In this document: positions 1-11,015 of the stretch, one piece after another
Numbering within the stretch: the stretch's first letter is position 1
How the letters are laid out: every line of letters begins with the position of its first letter
Source: Craspedostauros australis
Lineage: Eukaryota > Bacillariophyta > Bacillariophyceae > Mastogloiales > Achnanthaceae
DNA length: 64,000 nucleotides
Direction of reading: 5' to 3'
Assembly: GCA_026770025.1 (NCBI GenBank)
Contig: JAMXDE010000038.1
Coordinates: 598,257-662,256 of the forward strand
Notes under the pieces: generated by a model
Told to the model about the DNA's origin: nothing
The model's database searches: none
Seen by the model: the letters and a program-made list of their open reading frames with translations, nothing else
Program-made: the position numbers and the translations under genes

Positions 1-1
1 A

Positions 2-3000
2 GCAAAGTCAAGGGCAGCACCGCCAGCAACGAAGACAGCTGCATCGAACCAACCCACTCCGATCGTGAGAGCTCTCTTAACCACGACCACTGCGGCGCAT
101 CGCCCAGTTGCAACGAATACTGGGCAGCCAAAGCCCGCACCACCGTCAGCGGCACAAACCACTACTACGCAAGAGTCCGCCGCCACAATACGTGCAAGAA
201 ATCAAGCCAGCAACATCGTCAGACTCAATGGCAAGTTTTCGACTCAGCGCAAAGTCAACAAGCACAACACCGAAGCAAAACGCCAGGCTACCGCAGCCAA
301 GCACCCCGCCAACCCATACACCAGTTACCTACCCCCTGGCACATCCTACAACACCGCCGGCTACGTACCTCCTCCGGGAACTGCGACACCGTACGCTAGC
401 TATGTGGCCGCCAACACTGCCTACAACCACACTGCTTACATGCCTCCTCCATCCGCCAATTCTCCATACGCCGGTTACGTGCCTCCTGGCACTGTTTACA
501 ACAGCACTGGCTACACCACAGCCTACAACACCACAGCCTACATGCCGCCCCCTCACAACTCTACCCCAGTCGCCGGCTACATTGCTAACAACGCCGGCAA
601 ACATGGCGCTGCCACTGCGACGACTGCTGCGGCAGGCAAGCCCAAAGCAAAAGGGAAGGCGAAGGCAAATGCAAAGACCGGCAAACAGGATGAGACGGAA
701 GTGGTGGTGATAGACAACGACGACGACGACGACGACGACGACGACAGCGTGGAGTCGCACCAGCAAAAGGAGAAGCCGACACTCAAGCGCATTCCCATGA
801 CTCACGAACTTGAACTTGCATTGCAAGATGTAACTGGAGGTGCGAAACTGACGGCACAGCTGGAGGTGATTAACATTGACAAGGAGCCAGCCGCAGCAGC
901 AGAAGCAGAAGCATCAGCTGAAGCGGACACAGCAGCAGCAGCAGCAGCACCGACAGCGACAGCGACAGCAGCACCTGCGGAAGCAGTTCCAGCCACAGCA
1001 ACAAAAACAACAGAATCGCCAGAAACACCACCAGCTCCTGCTCCACCACGATATGTGGCCATCATGAAGGGGAAGGATGGACTGGAGAATTGCATCTTCC
1101 TCTCCATGGAGAACGCACGCCAGTTCCTGAATTCGTTCTCCGTCTTCAAGGAGTTCAAGTACTTGGACGAAGCTGATTCATACCTCGTGAAGAACACGCC
1201 GATAACGAAGCTTCTCACCACGCAGGCACCCGCAGCATCCACAGCCACCATCAACGCTGCCGGAACGTTGACGACGATGCAGAACGCGTCCGGTACAGGC
1301 CCAACCACTCCACAACCGCGTGCATCCACAGCGCCTCTGTCAATTCATCACCTTCCGCCTCCACCGCTGAAACAGAAGCAGTTCAAGCTCAACTACACCG
1401 TGGAACAGCTCAAGGCCGTGGCCAAGCTGGAGACCTTGGAGGACACACCGACAAAGTTGTGGTGGGATATGTACACGGATCTTCTCACATTTCACAAGCG
1501 CCATGGCAACCTTCTCATCCGACCAGACAAGTCCATCTTGTCGCAGGATCGCATCCTCGGAGAAAGCTACGTCCCTCTCGTTATTTGGATAGCGGAGCAG
1601 CGCGTCCAGTACAAGGAATCGAAGGAACGTATAAAAGAGCAGCGGATCCGGAAAATAAGAGAAAAGTACCTTACCGCACACCGAAAGAGCACCGGAAAGA
1701 AAGGCGGAAAGGCCGGTTCCAAGAAGCGAGCAGCAGATGACGACTCTGATGACCCCAACGCTGTTCGAAGGAGCAGGCGCAATCGAAAAAAGGTGAACTA
1801 CAAGGAAAAGAAGCACATCGAATCAGATGATAACTCAACCTCTTCAGGGTGTGAAAGCGAGTACAGCGATGACAGCTTCAACCTGGAACGTAGAGGGCGC
1901 AGAAGCAGTTCATCCAGCCACAATGGCTCTGACCTTCCGACAAGCATGAAGGTCACGCGCTTGGAACAGCTTGGCTTCAGCTGGACGGTCACCCCAAGCG
2001 AAATCAAGGTCGCGCGAGTGGTGGCGCGCACGGCCGAGACGTCCGTGAGGACCATCGACAAGGATGGTTCCTTGTCCAAGGACATCTTTGGCGAGGGCCG
2101 TGGTCTTGCCAGACCCAAGGAGAACGCAGCCGGTGGCAAAAACGACGGCAACGACAATGATTCCAGCTCCGACGAGGACAGTGACGAGGATACCTTCGAT
2201 GCCAAACTCGTGAAGACCGGGCCAAGTGATATCAACGACGATCCCACAGTCAAGGCTATCGAGAGGTATGCCAAGTGCCAGTCTTTCTTGGATGCGATCA
2301 ACGCCAATAGCGTAGCAGCCGTAGACCGCCAACGTCACAAGCGAGAATTCAAGAGGGCCATGCACTCCATTCAGTCTTCACGCAAGGTCCACAGCCGATG
2401 GCAGCAAATGATGGGCAAGATGAGAGACTTCAAGGAAAAGTATGGTCACACCAACGTATACCTCGCCATCAATGGCTTGACCAAACCCATTAAGCGTCGT
2501 CGCGTCCAGGCAAGCAATCCAGCACCGACCGCAACTGGTGCCGCAGCGAATGGCAATGGTGCCGATGAAGAACCGGAAACCCAGCCTCGTGAGACTGGCA
2601 CCGGCCTCGTTGGCGGCAGTGGTGACGCAAAGAACGATGATGCCATGGAGACGGAACCAACCGACAATGACAAGGAGAAGAACAAGGACGATGACAACGA
2701 TGACGATGACGATGAGTTCATCCCGATAGAGTCGTACAAGCAGCTCAAGGTATGGGCGGACAACCAACGAAGGTTCTACCGTGAATGGCAAGCGGCTGGG
2801 CGCATTAACAACACCAACTCCAAGGGCACCTTCTGCGCGGACAAGGAGCGCATGCTAACGGAGATCGGCTTTGACTTAAATGTCGACAAGCGCATGTACC
2901 GCAAGCCTGGAGCCCGTTGGGAGGCATCGTATAAGAAGCTGAAAGAGTACGGCGAGGCCAACGATGGAGATTTCGAAATCACGAAGGCCATGGCAGACGA

Positions 3001-4423
3001 GGATCCTTCGTTGCAAGACATCCGACGGTTCTCCATCGAGCAGCGGGCCCAATTCAGGTACCTCAAAGACGGGCAACTATCGACGATGTCCGAGGAGAAG
3101 CGGCAGCGCCTGCTGGCCATCGGGTTCCCGCTCGTTCACGTCACGTTCGAGGATCGCGTGAAGCAGCTCAAGGAGCACATGGATAAAACGGGTGGCAAGG
3201 TCTTCAACAAGGGCCACGAGCTGTCCAAATGGGCCAAGAAGGTCAAGACACAGATCCAACGATTCGATGCCGGAAAGGGATGCCGCATCACCAAGGATCA
3301 GGTGGATCAGCTCAAGGCATTGGGATTCGAGGCGGGCAAGTCGTACGATCCCGTCGATGACCTCGTCGATGAGCATACTTGGGATGAGCAGTTTGCGCGT
3401 CTCAAGGCCTACAGCGAGGAGCATGGCGACTGCCTCGTGAACACGAACCCGCCGCTCGATGATTTCAAGAAGTGGGTACGTCTGCAGCGAGTCCAGTACC
3501 GCCGTCTGCAGGCTGGGAAGCCGACACGATTGACCGCGCTCCGTTTGCAGAAGCTGTACGACGTCGGTTTCATGTTCCGCCAAAAGCCCAACTACTGGAG
3601 CTTCAATGACCGCCTGGAGCAGCTCAAGGAGTACAAGGCAAAGCATGGGCACACACGAGTTCCAGTGATGGAGGGTGCGCTGGGAGCCTTCGTGTCGTCA
3701 TGCCGAACGGAGTACGGCAAGCGCACGATGGGACGACCCAACACCATGAAGGATGACCGCTTGGCCGCGTTGGAGGCCATCGAGTTTGAGTTCAACGTGG
3801 GCAAGCGCCTCGGCCCGCAGAACGGCCGCAAGTCATGGGACGAGCGGTTCCAGCAGCTGCTGCGATACAAGGCTGAACACGGAGACACCGTCGTTCCGCA
3901 GCACTTCGTCGGCTACAACAATCTTGGAAAGTGGGTGCAAGCGCAACGCAAGAACTACAAGAAGCTCCGTTCCGGCAACAAGACGAGCCTCAGCCCAGAC
4001 CGAGTCGCGCAGCTTGAGCAGATCGGCTTCGTGTGGGATGCGAGTTACAAGCTGAGGAAGCAACCCAAGCCACCTCCGCCCGCCAACACGAACGCTGTGG
4101 ATCAGACCGTCGAAATGACGGAACCTCTCCCTGCATTCCCCCAGCAGATCGCCAACACGGTGTTCCAGCACAGGGATTTCATGCAACACCTTCATCAGCC
4201 GCAGCACCACCATCAACAACACCACCACCACCAAGCGCCAAGGAATTTGATGCGTCGCAGATTGCCCACCGCGTCGAACGCCATGGAACCACCGAATGCC
4301 GATGCAATTGCCGCGGCCACAGCAGCAGCTGCAGCGGCAGCCCACGCAGGCGAGACCTTGGCCGAAAGGGCCGCAGATCTCTTCTCCAATGATTACGACA
4401 GCTTGCGAAGAACATTCCTTTGA
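2..4423 (+). CDS. Multi-HA-domain protein, 5' end outside the window
   Basis: The frame is open from the first bases of the window. No in-frame ATG precedes residue 100 or so, and the codon at 65 is GTG, so the true start probably lies upstream. Counting from 65 gives 1452 residues. Residues 85-175 are a low-complexity run of repeated Tyr/Pro/Gly units (YVPPPGT-like), followed by an Asp tract near 220-228 and Ala/Thr/Pro-rich sequence. Seven helicase-associated (HA) type modules follow, at about 462-641 (with a basic insert), 778-936 (with an acidic insert), 951-1022, 1027-1090, 1105-1172, 1179-1245 and 1257-1325. Each has a W/F-x-x-x-x-x-x-L-x-x-Y start and ends near a hydrophobic-Gly-Phe. 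The tail is rich in His, Gln and Ala. HA modules are three-helix units suspected of binding nucleic acid. No helicase motor is present. A nuclear DNA-binding or chromatin role is inference. Confidence 0.85.
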   Translation, partial: AKSRAAPPATKTAASNQPTPIVRALLTTTTAAHRPVATNTGQPKPAPPSAAQTTTTQESAATIRARNQASNIVRLNGKFSTQRKVNKHNTEAKRQATAAKHPANPYTSYLPPGTSYNTAGYVPPPGTATPYASYVAANTAYNHTAYMPPPSANSPYAGYVPPGTVYNSTGYTTAYNTTAYMPPPHNSTPVAGYIANNAGKHGAATATTAAAGKPKAKGKAKANAKTGKQDETEVVVIDNDDDDDDDDDSVESHQQKEKPTLKRIPMTHELELALQDVTGGAKLTAQLEVINIDKEPAAAAEAEASAEADTAAAAAAPTATATAAPAEAVPATATKTTESPETPPAPAPPRYVAIMKGKDGLENCIFLSMENARQFLNSFSVFKEFKYLDEADSYLVKNTPITKLLTTQAPAASTATINAAGTLTTMQNASGTGPTTPQPRASTAPLSIHHLPPPPLKQKQFKLNYTVEQLKAVAKLETLEDTPTKLWWDMYTDLLTFHKRHGNLLIRPDKSILSQDRILGESYVPLVIWIAEQRVQYKESKERIKEQRIRKIREKYLTAHRKSTGKKGGKAGSKKRAADDDSDDPNAVRRSRRNRKKVNYKEKKHIESDDNSTSSGCESEYSDDSFNLERRGRRSSSSSHNGSDLPTSMKVTRLEQLGFSWTVTPSEIKVARVVARTAETSVRTIDKDGSLSKDIFGEGRGLARPKENAAGGKNDGNDNDSSSDEDSDEDTFDAKLVKTGPSDINDDPTVKAIERYAKCQSFLDAINANSVAAVDRQRHKREFKRAMHSIQSSRKVHSRWQQMMGKMRDFKEKYGHTNVYLAINGLTKPIKRRRVQASNPAPTATGAAANGNGADEEPETQPRETGTGLVGGSGDAKNDDAMETEPTDNDKEKNKDDDNDDDDDEFIPIESYKQLKVWADNQRRFYREWQAAGRINNTNSKGTFCADKERMLTEIGFDLNVDKRMYRKPGARWEASYKKLKEYGEANDGDFEITKAMADEDPSLQDIRRFSIEQRAQFRYLKDGQLSTMSEEKRQRLLAIGFPLVHVTFEDRVKQLKEHMDKTGGKVFNKGHELSKWAKKVKTQIQRFDAGKGCRITKDQVDQLKALGFEAGKSYDPVDDLVDEHTWDEQFARLKAYSEEHGDCLVNTNPPLDDFKKWVRLQRVQYRRLQAGKPTRLTALRLQKLYDVGFMFRQKPNYWSFNDRLEQLKEYKAKHGHTRVPVMEGALGAFVSSCRTEYGKRTMGRPNTMKDDRLAALEAIEFEFNVGKRLGPQNGRKSWDERFQQLLRYKAEHGDTVVPQHFVGYNNLGKWVQAQRKNYKKLRSGNKTSLSPDRVAQLEQIGFVWDASYKLRKQPKPPPPANTNAVDQTVEMTEPLPAFPQQIANTVFQHRDFMQHLHQPQHHHQQHHHHQAPRNLMRRRLPTASNAMEPPNADAIAAATAAAAAAAHAGETLAERAADLFSNDYDSLRRTFL

Positions 4424-4590
4424 TCTCGAAGGGGGTGGAGAAGAACAGGAGCATTTGGAGTTTGATTTCTAGGAATGTCAAGAAGATATTAGAACCATGT
4501 TATTGAATGTCATCAAATCTGAAGTAGATGAGAGCTGAGTGGAGTAGATCACTCTATTATTACATCGTATAATAATAGCATTCATGTTCG

Positions 4591-4624
4591 TCCATTTGGT
4601 ATTATTGTTTGTGTGTGTGTGTGT
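4591..4624. repeat. TG-rich microsatellite
   Basis: A short run of TG dinucleotides lies in the 265-base gap between two convergent genes. It is probably part of the overlapping 3' untranslated regions. Confidence 0.6.
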
Positions 4625-4688
4625 GGCACACTGGGTGTGTCCCCGCAACAGTTTCAATGAGCTCAGCTTCACTTCACTTCATTTTGCT

Positions 4689-5868
4689 TCACGTCTTCGG
4701 ATACAGAATGTCATAGTGGCCAGGTCTGTACAGCACGGAGAGCTGGAGCTTGCTGTCCTCCGGACCGAAGACATGCTGCACCAGCTTGCCACCCTTGAAT
4801 TCATGTCCGTCCAAATACTCCACGCGCACGGTGACGCCAAATGCTTCGGCCAACGCCAGAACTTGCACCATGGCGCATTCCTTCCCCATCGGCTCGACCT
4901 GGGCCCTGCAAAACGCCGCGACGTCGACGTAACCACCTTCCATGTAGGGCAAAAACCGATTGGGATCGCTCTTGAGATACGACGCCGTGAGCACCCTCAT
5001 GTACCATGTGCAGTACTCGCTGGAGTCATTCTCCTTGTTCAGCTCGATCTCCAGCTGCTGCGTCGTGGACAGCTTGTTTTGCTGTATGGATTCGAGCAAT
5101 TCCACCAACGCCTCGTGGAACATGTCGATGGCGTACTCGTCGTATCCGCCCACGTTCATCACGAATTGGTTGGATTCCTTGGCTGCGCTTGCGGAGAATG
5201 CGAGAAAACAAATGGTGAGTATGAGCGGTGTGGGTGAGCATATCGCTGGTACGCACGAGGGCAATGGCAAGCACCGTCGAGTGGATCAGAGCAAGCACGA
5301 GTACTCGCTTGCGAAGATGAGCAAATGGAATTGCCCCTCACTCTTCATCGTCGCAGTCTTCGCTTTGATGATGGGCGGTCGACACGAAGATCCTGTCAGT
5401 TCTTCTCTCCCAGTGCACGGCTGGTGTGGAAGAAAATGACCCTGCACTCCCATTCTCGTCCAACGGCATCGAGGACTGCACATTCCATCTTCTCCACATC
5501 CATTCTCGTAGCTCACCATACTTTGCCACGCGATCCAATTCATCGGCATTGGCCGGGTTCATGAGATGCTCGCACAGACCGAAGAGGAATGCGCGGTAGT
5601 AGCAGTTGCCATCACCTCGCACCGTGCGAACATGCTGATACGATCGATCCAACTCATCGATGCCCAGCAGAAAGAACTTGGATGACCCGTCCGTCTCGTA
5701 GCGCTTCCGCAGAGACGCGATGGGCATCGGAACCGACGTCAGTGGCTGCGTCTCCTTGATCTCCTTCTCGATTGCCTCCATCTGAGCCTGCGTCTTGGCG
5801 TGCATCGCCGCGATCTCATTGCCTCCATCATCGGCATCACCATGGTTGGGCTTGGATTCGTCCGTCAT
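4689..5868 (-). CDS. Otubain-type deubiquitinating cysteine protease
   Basis: Two exons: 5868-5517 and 5182-4689. A 334-base intron (5183-5516) starts with GTGAGC and ends with GCGCAG. Joining in phase 1 restores a 281-residue protein and replaces two frames that otherwise run into unrelated sequence. The OTU catalytic triad is visible: Asp86 and Cys89 in RGDGNCYYRAF, and His273 in YRPGHYDILY next to the C-terminus. The stretch EPMGKEC, the ALAEAFGV helix and the VEYLDG strand are in the order seen in eukaryotic otubains, and the length is close to OTUB1-like proteins. Otubains remove ubiquitin from substrates, often with Lys48 linkage preference, in cytosol and nucleus. The N-terminal helix (residues 20-45) is charged, as in OTUB1. 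Linkage preference cannot be read from this sequence. Confidence 0.9.
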
Positions 5869-7564
5869 TGCTTCACTCCACTTTGCTTCGCTTCACTTCA
5901 GTCTCTTTCCTACCATGAAAGCCACCACGATGATCAACCACTCGGACGAGCCAGGTGCGTCTCCGCTCAGGTGGTTCTTCTCAGCTCCTGCTTCTGTTGC
6001 CATGGTGGAGGCTGTTGGAACCGCCGCCACGATCCTTGATCGAAAGATCTCTCTGGCTCTCTCTGTTCGGAGCCAGAGACTCGCCGTGACCATCGGGTCC
6101 ACGATCGTGGTGGTCGCGGCCAATCCAAAGCGCTTCTCTCGATTTGTTGAATCGTGGTCGAAGGAGTCCAAAGTTGAAGAAATGTCGTCGAGCCGTTTCG
6201 CGCCACGTCACCTTCCGTGGAACAAGAACACGATTCCTCAACAGATCCAAAGAATGCCTTCCACATTTCTCTGTTCCAGATCAGGCCCTTCGTCACAGTT
6301 TGCTCTCTTTGTTCCCTTCCCTGCGAATAGAGGGTTCGCTGTCTGTGAGCTACTGATCGAAGGCGTGGGTGGAAGCGAAGAATTACGTTTGGCCTTGGAC
6401 AAAGGACGGGACCACGATCAACGTATGCAAGGGGAGAGACACGCACCCCTCCGCCCTTGCGAGAAGGAGTTGCACTACCGCATCTTCGTCAAGTGCATCG
6501 AAGTTTGTGAAGAGGGCCCTTTTATCGTCAATCGTGCTGCTTTGGAGCAGTCGCATGCAAGGAACTCATCTAAGGGAGGGCTTGTGTGCGCAACTTGAGC
6601 TGCGTGTCACGTGAAGGAGGAGTACTATGTGCGTTTGTACGAGTATGTGCAGTGGTTGGTGAAGTCCTCGTGGTCACGGTATTTGTAGTCGTATTGGGCG
6701 ACACAGATTCTGGTAGACGGAAACGGCGTAGAGCGGATTCAGAAACCATCCACGCTCGCCGATACAGTACAGCTGCAGTACCATGGCCAGCATCATTCAT
6801 GTTGGGCAGATATGCACAGCAACGAGGCAGTGAAGTGTAATCTTGAGTCTAGTGTACTCTTGAGTCTAGTGTACCTCGGCACAGCATTTTGGCTCTCTCT
6901 TGGGTACTTGCGTGATGACAGTTGCCAGTCGCTGCGCCCACTCCATGATTCTACTTCCTGTCACCTGTTGCTTTGCTGTTGGAGAGTGCGAGCATTTGGA
7001 CGGCACAGCGTTCGCGCGATGTCGTTCCGCACATCTCCATTCAGAAATTCTGTCGTCCGCGCGGGTTGGATTGGAGATGTCCCCCAACTGCGGTCTTGGT
7101 GTTGCGTCTGTTCGCGTTGGAGTGCAACACCCAAGCGACTTCTTGCTCAGTGGGGAACAGGGCTCAAAGTACGTAACGTACAAGCAAACAAGCAATTGTG
7201 TATCATGAAATGGGAGTAGCGCATCATCGCCTCGGCAATGTGGCACTGTTCTCGATCGGCGAATGCCAGCAGTTTGAAAAAGCGACAGCCCATGGGTGAG
7301 TACTGTTCGAACACGACTTCGTCATCCAGTCAAGTCCATGCATCCATGAGCATCCATGGTACCACTCCCATCTTCGGAACGATGGCAGATCAGTGGTGCC
7401 GCCTCAGATTGTTGTTCTTCCAGCTGTGCATGGTAATGGAGCGCCAAAGACACGATCGAAGCTTCTACCATGCTATGAGGTAAAATACGATCTATTCGTG
7501 CCTTACCCACCATGCCGACGAATACCTTCTCCAATGTTCAGCACGAACAGACAGAATAGAGGCC
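5869..7564. other. Intergenic spacer, one doubtful ORF
   Basis: No supported gene. An ATG at 5915 opens 228 codons to 6598 on the + strand, but the product has no recognisable domain, and comparable frames are open on the opposite strand, so I do not call it. At about 6839-6875 an 18-base unit containing TTGAGTCTAGTGTAC is present twice in tandem. The rest shows nothing I can name. Confidence 0.5.
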
Positions 7565-8652
7565 TATCGCATTTCACATTGCGAGTCCCACGGTACAAAA
7601 TAACCTGATAATGACATTTTTAGAGGGGCAACATGCGAACTTCCCCCTCGGAAAGTGAAACTCGATTGCGTTTTAGGAGCCAAAAACACAATTGAGTTTC
7701 ACATTGCAGTCCCGGCAATCCAACCTTCCACGTGTTGAAACGAAACCAACGACCAATCATTTCTCTTCATTTGCAGCAATGTTGAGTCGTCCTTGTCGTG
7801 CTGATGATAGTTTTTATGAGATGCTAGTGATGATGAAACTAGCATTCCGAACGAGGGGTGCATGGAGCGATAGAGAGTGATTGCGATGTCGAATATGCTT
7901 GTAAGCTTCACATATGATATCTGCGCGCAAGTATCAAAGGCCACCTTCATGATCCAGCTGAGGAATCTTTGCTCATATCCTATTTCACCCGATGCAACAT
8001 CCGCGGCGTGTTCCTGATGCTCTGAGGATTAGTGTAGTCAGATACGACCAGGGACTTCTACCAACGGACATTTTGCATCCTTTGGAGATCCTGAATGCCA
8101 TATCAGAAGTCGTTGGTGGTCTCCAATCACCCCAACATGCAATCGCAATAGTTCTGTGTAGACTGCGTGAAGAGCTTCTATTGGACAACAAACTGCTGAT
8201 CTATCTCCATAATACGGTGATCAAGAGGTCTCTGCCATCGACATTGGCAACAGAGCCTTGAACAAGCCGTGAATTAGCAGGGACAAAGTGCTTGCGCATC
8301 TGTTGCCGGACCTCTGTTGGTGGCAAAGTTGAGACAGAAGAGATGGCAACGAACCTCTCACAACACGAAACTCCTAAGAGGAGAAAGAGGGATGTGTGTT
8401 GCGTACAACTCAGAGCACACCCATTAATCATCCTATCAACCTTTGGTCTCAACAAGTCATGCGATAACATGCAAGGAGCATTCATATCAGAGCAGTCTAA
8501 ACTAGAGCTCTATTCTACAGAAGAGAACCCGATTCAGTCATGTTGGTCGTCTTTCTGAGTAGGTCACGAACTAGTCACGAGTACCAATGTGAAATCCGAA
8601 CGTGAGTGCCACATGTGACATGAACACAGGGGTGTGAATGTGAAATGCGATA
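7565..8652 (-). mobile_element. TIR element, copy 1 (non-autonomous or decayed)
   Basis: The interval is bounded by a perfect 16-base terminal inverted repeat, TATCGCATTTCACATT, at 7565-7580 and its reverse complement at 8637-8652. GGCC abuts both ends (7561-7564 and 8653-8656) and may be a 4-base target duplication; alternatively the palindrome AGGCCT belongs to the termini. A second copy lies at 30459-31737 in the opposite orientation, alignable almost end to end. The TTTCACATTG motif recurs just inside the left end at about 7699-7708. A 20-base imperfect hairpin (GTGAAACTCRATTG arms) lies at about 7655-7704. Short open frames are shared with copy 2 (for example a stretch containing DKDD and TLL), but no transposase is intact. 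Strand is assigned arbitrarily as opposite to copy 2. Superfamily unknown. Confidence 0.7.
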
Positions 8653-9089
8653 GGCCTCTAATGTACGTGTGGCAGAGAACATGGCAAGCGCAGCGTAGAG
8701 TAACACAGAACGTCGTACGTTGCGTTTACATCCTTTGGGTCGCAAGATGCTCCGTACAAAGCTCTCCAAGCTTGTTGTGCACCAGATGCTCTGTGCGCCA
8801 TCTGGGTTTCATCGATTTATGCATTTGTTGGCATTGGTACTCTGGAGTAGTATAACAATATTCATTATTGTAGAGCATAACACTATTATAAGACGTAGGT
8901 ATGGAAAGTTGCGAGCACGCCCACTCTCGCTCGGGTGAGGATCATTAGGCCTGCATGTGCTGTATGGTCTGAAGAAAGCACTCGCTATGAATGCCAAAGG
9001 TGAACACCAATGCCAGAGAGCCCTGTTTTGGAGCTGGTCTCGGTTTCCACGAATACTCTTTCTTCGCAAATCCAGTCGACGCCCTGCCT
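8653..9089. other. Spacer, no gene seen
   Basis: This is a 437-base gap between the TIR element and the stop codon of the minus-strand DUF6824 gene. Its right part is presumably that gene's 3' untranslated region. No coding or repeat signal was seen. Confidence 0.4.
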
Positions 9090-11015
9090 TCAGTTGTCCC
9101 CTCTCTCCCGTTGGAGGAGCGAAAGGAGCTGCTTTCGTTTTTCATCGTTATGGAACAAGCATGCAATGATGTACTGATTCCGGGCTTGCGCAGGCAATTC
9201 CAGTGCGCGCTGAGTTTCGGCGAGATCTTGGGGACGACTGGCCGTAGCTTGATCATTGCCCAACTGGTCGAGACCCGGGCTCGGTCGCTGCAGTTGTGCG
9301 CGTAGGTACTGTTGCAGTTGAAGCTGGCTCAGCAGTTGACGTTGAGATTGTGCTTGGGATTGTGCCTCCTGAGCTGCTTGCAAGTTGGCCAGAATCCCGA
9401 AATCTGTGGGCCCTGCGCTTCCCGTCCCAGCACCAGTAGTGCCAGCGTTTGGAATCGAAGCAGCTGGATGAGTTTCCCCTTCAGAAGAGGAATGGTGGAG
9501 AGGATGGTTTGCTTGGTTTGCAACCGAGCGATTGTTCGCAGATGCAGCTGCCAACATGGTATCTTGCAGTGGAGTGCTGGGAAGCGATGTTAACTGAGCT
9601 CCAAGCTGCATACGCAGTTGCAACTGCTGCCGGATCAACTCATCCAGCCTTGCGGGGCCGAGAGAGTCACCTTCTGATGAACGCGCACGGGGAGCATCTT
9701 GGGCGTTCGGAGGCACATGCTGACCTGCGAATTGATTTCTTGCCATCTCCATGACTGCTGCCGACGGGGCTGTTCTTGGTCGTGTCGATATTGGTGCATG
9801 CAGGTATCCACTCAAAGGCGCTGATGGCCGTGCAGGTAGAGCCGGAGGTGCAGCCAGGGATGCTGTTGGAGCCGAGGCGCTGAGATGTGCGATCGCAGCC
9901 AAGGCTTCCTGATTTGTGCTGTGCATATTTGTCGTGGAAGGTGGAAGTGCAACGCTGCTTGCAGCGACAAGGGCGGCGATACGGGCCAACTGAGACGATG
10001 CGGTAGTTCCAGAGATCGATGCGGCCGGAGGCAATGGTGCCGTAGGCGAGGAGAGGAATTGTCCAAGCGTAATGGGCGTTTGATGAGCGCTTGGTAAGCT
10101 TTGTCCCGCCACATCCAAGTTGATGAGCGAACCTCCGTGACCTCTCTTCTTGCTTGGACTGTCCTGAGTATGATGGACTGACATCGATGGGTTCTTGGCG
10201 TGGGTAGAATCGCGAGACGCTGAGCTGCTCTTCAAGATGAGCGGACTCATCTGAGATGCAATCATTGCCCCATCAATCTTGTTGCGACCATGCTTTCTTC
10301 GTTTGGACTGGGGTGATTTTGATGAGTTGTGGACTGATGACGCTTCCGATTCATCACTGCTATTTTCGAGAAGGGAATCCGATGGGCGTTTCCCACCTGC
10401 ATTGGAGCCAACGGCGGCCAATACTGGTGACGATGTGATGATCTTCGAGCCCTCCTTCTTGTAACAGATGTACCGCAAGGCCTGCTTCACCTTCTCGATG
10501 GCAACCGCGTTGGGGGCGATTTCGTACGCAACTTCGTGCGATATCCCACGTTCCTCGAGTTGCGCCTTCGATAGCTTGCTCAGGAAACGGCCGTTCTTGT
10601 TCTTCACAGTGTCGATGGCATCTTGGACGATGGCGCTCTTGATCTTCCTGCTCGACGTAGAGATGTACTTGGGTTTGCAATCTTCGACGATGTTCCGAAA
10701 CTCCACGTTTCCCTTGTTCTTGTTCGGGCCTGTGCCTCTGCCCAGCAACACGTCGTGCGGCCCTACTGATAAGATGTAGCCCTCATCGGCGTTTGCACCA
10801 ACGAGCCCGGATTGACTCGAGGGGCCTTCCGTCTCTGGTTCTCTTCGTGCACCTGAGCGCGATTGGTTCTTGAGATGCGCCGCTCGCGGATTCGTGCCCG
10901 GCACAGTGGAGCTATTGTCTCGATCCGGCAGACTCATTCGAAGCGTTGGATCTATGGGAAGAGATGACAAGGCTGCAAGCTGATGGATGGATGCTGCGTG
11001 GTGGAAGAGAAGCAT
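9090..11015 (-). CDS. DUF6824-domain protein
   Basis: A single open frame of 641 codons. The first ATG is at 11015; an in-frame ATG at 10937 (MSLPDRDN) is an alternative start that would remove 26 residues. The recognisable part is residues about 82-175. It begins with GPHDVLLGRGTGPNKNKGN, contains a basic YISTSSRKIKS stretch and runs to a VKQALRYICYKKEG end. This matches the conserved domain I know as DUF6824, found mostly in diatoms and relatives; its biochemical role is not established. The GRG..N.H/K-type loop and basic helices resemble a nucleic-acid-binding fold, which is inference. A short basic, lysine-rich stretch (KRRKHGRNK) near residues 236-245 could be a nuclear localisation signal. 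The rest is Ser/Ala/Gln-rich and probably disordered, with Gln/Leu coiled-coil-like sequence near the C-terminus. Confidence 0.85.
   Translation of the reverse strand: MLLFHHAASIHQLAALSSLPIDPTLRMSLPDRDNSSTVPGTNPRAAHLKNQSRSGARREPETEGPSSQSGLVGANADEGYILSVGPHDVLLGRGTGPNKNKGNVEFRNIVEDCKPKYISTSSRKIKSAIVQDAIDTVKNKNGRFLSKLSKAQLEERGISHEVAYEIAPNAVAIEKVKQALRYICYKKEGSKIITSSPVLAAVGSNAGGKRPSDSLLENSSDESEASSVHNSSKSPQSKRRKHGRNKIDGAMIASQMSPLILKSSSASRDSTHAKNPSMSVHHTQDSPSKKRGHGGSLINLDVAGQSLPSAHQTPITLGQFLSSPTAPLPPAASISGTTASSQLARIAALVAASSVALPPSTTNMHSTNQEALAAIAHLSASAPTASLAAPPALPARPSAPLSGYLHAPISTRPRTAPSAAVMEMARNQFAGQHVPPNAQDAPRARSSEGDSLGPARLDELIRQQLQLRMQLGAQLTSLPSTPLQDTMLAAASANNRSVANQANHPLHHSSSEGETHPAASIPNAGTTGAGTGSAGPTDFGILANLQAAQEAQSQAQSQRQLLSQLQLQQYLRAQLQRPSPGLDQLGNDQATASRPQDLAETQRALELPAQARNQYIIACLFHNDEKRKQLLSLLQRERGDN

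Noticed and set aside
65-67. GTG at 65 as the start of the HA-domain protein
   Set aside because: Eukaryotic nuclear genes start at ATG, and the frame is open to the window edge, so the start is taken to be upstream.
5915-6598. A 228-codon + strand frame after the otubain promoter
   Set aside because: No domain, uneven composition, and equally long frames on the other strand. Left as spacer.
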